Part shown: positions 62,663 to 64,000 of the stretch, one piece after another | Layout of the letters: each line of letters starts with the position of its first letter | Position numbering within the stretch: position 1 is the first letter of the stretch | DNA from: Micrococcus porci | Lineage (GTDB): Bacteria > Actinomycetota > Actinomycetes > Actinomycetales > Micrococcaceae | Direction of reading: 5' to 3' | Assembly: GCF_020097155.1 (NCBI RefSeq) | Contig: NZ_CP083691.1 | Span: 1,674,001 to 1,738,000, forward strand | Length of the DNA: 64,000 nt | The notes under the pieces: generated by a model | The model's database searches: none | Seen by the model: only the letters and a program-made list of their open reading frames with translations | What the model was told of the DNA's origin: nothing | Made by a program: the position numbers and the translations under genes

Positions 62663-64000
62663 ATGACCGACTCCCCCACGCTCACGCGGGACGAGGCTCG
62701 CGCCCGGGCCCGCCTGATCACCGTCCACGACTACGACGTCCACGTGGACGTCAGCGGCGCCGCGGACGCCAGCGCCGCCGCCTATCCGGTGACCGCCACG
62801 ATCCGCTTCGACTGCGCCGAGCCCGGAGCGGAGACCTGGCTGGACTGGATCTCAGCCTCCGTGGAGTCCGTGGAGCTCAACGGCGAGGCGCTCGACCCGG
62901 CCGTCGTCGCGTCCCGCTCCCGCGTGCGCCTGCCGGACCTGGCCGCGCAGAACACGGTGACGCTGCGCGGAACCTCGCTGTACTCCCGCTCCGGGGAGGG
63001 TCTGCACCGCTTCGTCGACCCGGCCGACGGGCGCACCTACCTGTACACGCAGTACGAGCCGGCCGACGCGCGACGCGTGTTCCCGGACTTCGAGCAGCCC
63101 GACCTCAAGGCGTCCTTCACGTTCCGCCTGACGGGTCCGGCGGACTGGGTGCTGGCCTCCAACGGGGCCGAGGTGGGCCGCGAGGACGCCGGGGAGGGTG
63201 CGGTGACGGTGGCCTTCGCCCCCACGCGCCGGCTCTCGACGTACATCACGGCCCTCGTGGCCGGACCCTACGCCGTGGTCGAGGACCGCTGGGACGGCCA
63301 CGCCGCCACCGGCGCCGAGCCCCTCCCCCTGCGCGTGATGTGCCGGCGGGCCCTCGCCGAGCACCTGGACGCCGACGAGCTGTTCCGCATCACGAAGGCC
63401 GGCCTGGACTTCTTCCACGACCTGTTCGGCATCCCCTACGAGTGGGGCGCCTACGACCAGGCGTTCGTGCCCGAGTACAACCTCGGCGCCATGGAGAACC
63501 CCGGCCTGGTGACCTTCACCGAGCACTACATCCACGACACCGCCCCCACCCGCGGGCAGCTCGAGGGGCGCGCCACCACGGTCCTCCACGAGATGGCGCA
63601 CATGTGGTTCGGCGACCTGGTCACCATGCGCTGGTGGGACGACCTCTGGCTCAAGGAGTCCTTCGCGGACTACATGGGCACGCTCGCCGCGGACGAGGCG
63701 GCCGGGTTCGACGAGTCCTGGACGACCTTCGCCTCGCGCCGCAAGGCCTGGGCCTACGTGCAGGACGCCTACCCGACGACGCACCCCATCGTCGCCGACA
63801 TCGTGGACCTCGAGGCCGCCCGGCAGAACTTCGACGGCATCACCTACGCCAAGGGCGCGTCCGTCCTGAAGCAGCTGGCGGCGTTCGTGGGCCGGGACGC
63901 GTTCATGGAGGCCGCCCGCGTCTACTTCCACCGTCATGCCTGGGGCAACGCGGAGCTGGACGACTTCCTCGCCGTGCTCGGCGCGGCCTCCGGCCGGGAC
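62663..64000 (+). CDS. pepN: Aminopeptidase N (M1 family), 5' part
   Basis: At least 446 codons of a zinc aminopeptidase are present and the gene runs off the right edge. Family members are about 850 residues long. The N-terminal beta domain (LITVHDYDVHVDV) leads to the substrate-binding GAMEN motif in YNLGAMENPGLVTF and the zinc site HEMAHMWFGD with the third ligand in LKESFADY. GITYAKGASVLKQL follows. Most homologues have HELAHMWFGD, so Met replaces Leu. ATG 62663 is preceded by no strong ribosome signal. glgC lies 110 bases upstream. Confidence 0.95.
   Translation, partial: MTDSPTLTRDEARARARLITVHDYDVHVDVSGAADASAAAYPVTATIRFDCAEPGAETWLDWISASVESVELNGEALDPAVVASRSRVRLPDLAAQNTVTLRGTSLYSRSGEGLHRFVDPADGRTYLYTQYEPADARRVFPDFEQPDLKASFTFRLTGPADWVLASNGAEVGREDAGEGAVTVAFAPTRRLSTYITALVAGPYAVVEDRWDGHAATGAEPLPLRVMCRRALAEHLDADELFRITKAGLDFFHDLFGIPYEWGAYDQAFVPEYNLGAMENPGLVTFTEHYIHDTAPTRGQLEGRATTVLHEMAHMWFGDLVTMRWWDDLWLKESFADYMGTLAADEAAGFDESWTTFASRRKAWAYVQDAYPTTHPIVADIVDLEAARQNFDGITYAKGASVLKQLAAFVGRDAFMEAARVYFHRHAWGNAELDDFLAVLGAASGRD

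Noticed and set aside
1..64000. CRISPR array, rRNA operon, prophage or intact insertion sequence
   Set aside because: No regularly spaced direct repeats, ribosomal RNA sequence, integrase, transposase or phage structural genes were seen on either strand.

Overview
The window looks like chromosomal DNA from a high-GC actinobacterium of the family Micrococcaceae, most likely Micrococcus or a close relative. Support comes from the very GC-rich third codon positions, the actinobacterial bc1-aa3 respiratory genes, mycothiol and Pup-system genes, RbpA, and a Pup locus without proteasome subunit genes. No CRISPR array, rRNA, intact transposase or phage module was seen. One tRNA is present. The first gene is cut by the left edge and the last by the right edge.

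Layout. 1-5.2 kb: end of a UPP synthase gene, an alpha/beta hydrolase, pyrD, a DUF3043 membrane protein, an M20 dipeptidase and an ErpA-like Fe-S carrier. 5.4-13.9 kb: the aerobic respiratory genes, with ctaC-ctaD-ctaF on the plus strand facing ctaE-qcrC-qcrA-qcrB on the minus strand across about 1 kb of apparently gene-free DNA. 14-25 kb: trpD, a CapA-like lipoprotein, an AsnC-type small protein, DUF3054, a SatD-like protein with a palindromic and probably leaderless promoter, an FMN-dependent glutamate synthase-like protein, a decayed gene fragment ending in a 14-bp AT-rich palindrome, a lone maltokinase-cap-like protein, an FadH-type flavin reductase, NfeD plus an SPFH protein, and RbpA. 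25-48 kb: a long block whose gene order resembles Mycobacterium tuberculosis Rv2092c-Rv2136c. It contains Ppm1, a degenerate amidohydrolase, HelY, TatC, TatA, a fused PafBC, two FKBP isomerases, PafA, Pup, a Pyr_excise-family protein, a cyclodeaminase-like protein, Dop, ARC/Mpa, TrmI, an M50 protease, a HAD phosphatase, a PAC2 protein, MshC and UppP. The prcBA proteasome genes normally found between pup and pafA are absent, and ARC has no C-terminal proteasome-docking motif. 48-64 kb: an M20 peptidase, tRNA-Leu(GAG), a 1146-residue open frame joining a MalQ 4-alpha-glucanotransferase to an MshA-type glycosyltransferase, a fatty-acid module (HtdX/FabG4/FadA2 divergent from TetR/FadE5), the divergent glgA and glgC genes, and the start of pepN.

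How the genes fit together. The cta and qcr genes make the menaquinol:cytochrome c:oxygen supercomplex, and the Tat genes could export its Rieske subunit. Pup, PafA, Dop and ARC would tag and remodel proteins, while PafBC is the DNA-damage regulator of the same neighbourhood. GlgC, GlgA and MalQ handle alpha-glucan. MshC and the MshA-like domain are two steps of mycothiol synthesis. HtdX, FabG4, FadA2 and FadE5 together cover a full beta-oxidation-type cycle, probably controlled by the adjacent TetR protein. The strongest candidates for something unusual are the MalQ-MshA fusion, the proteasome-less Pup locus, the promoter palindrome of the SatD-like gene, and the relic region at 19.5-20 kb. 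All calls come from reading the sequence. No database search was run.
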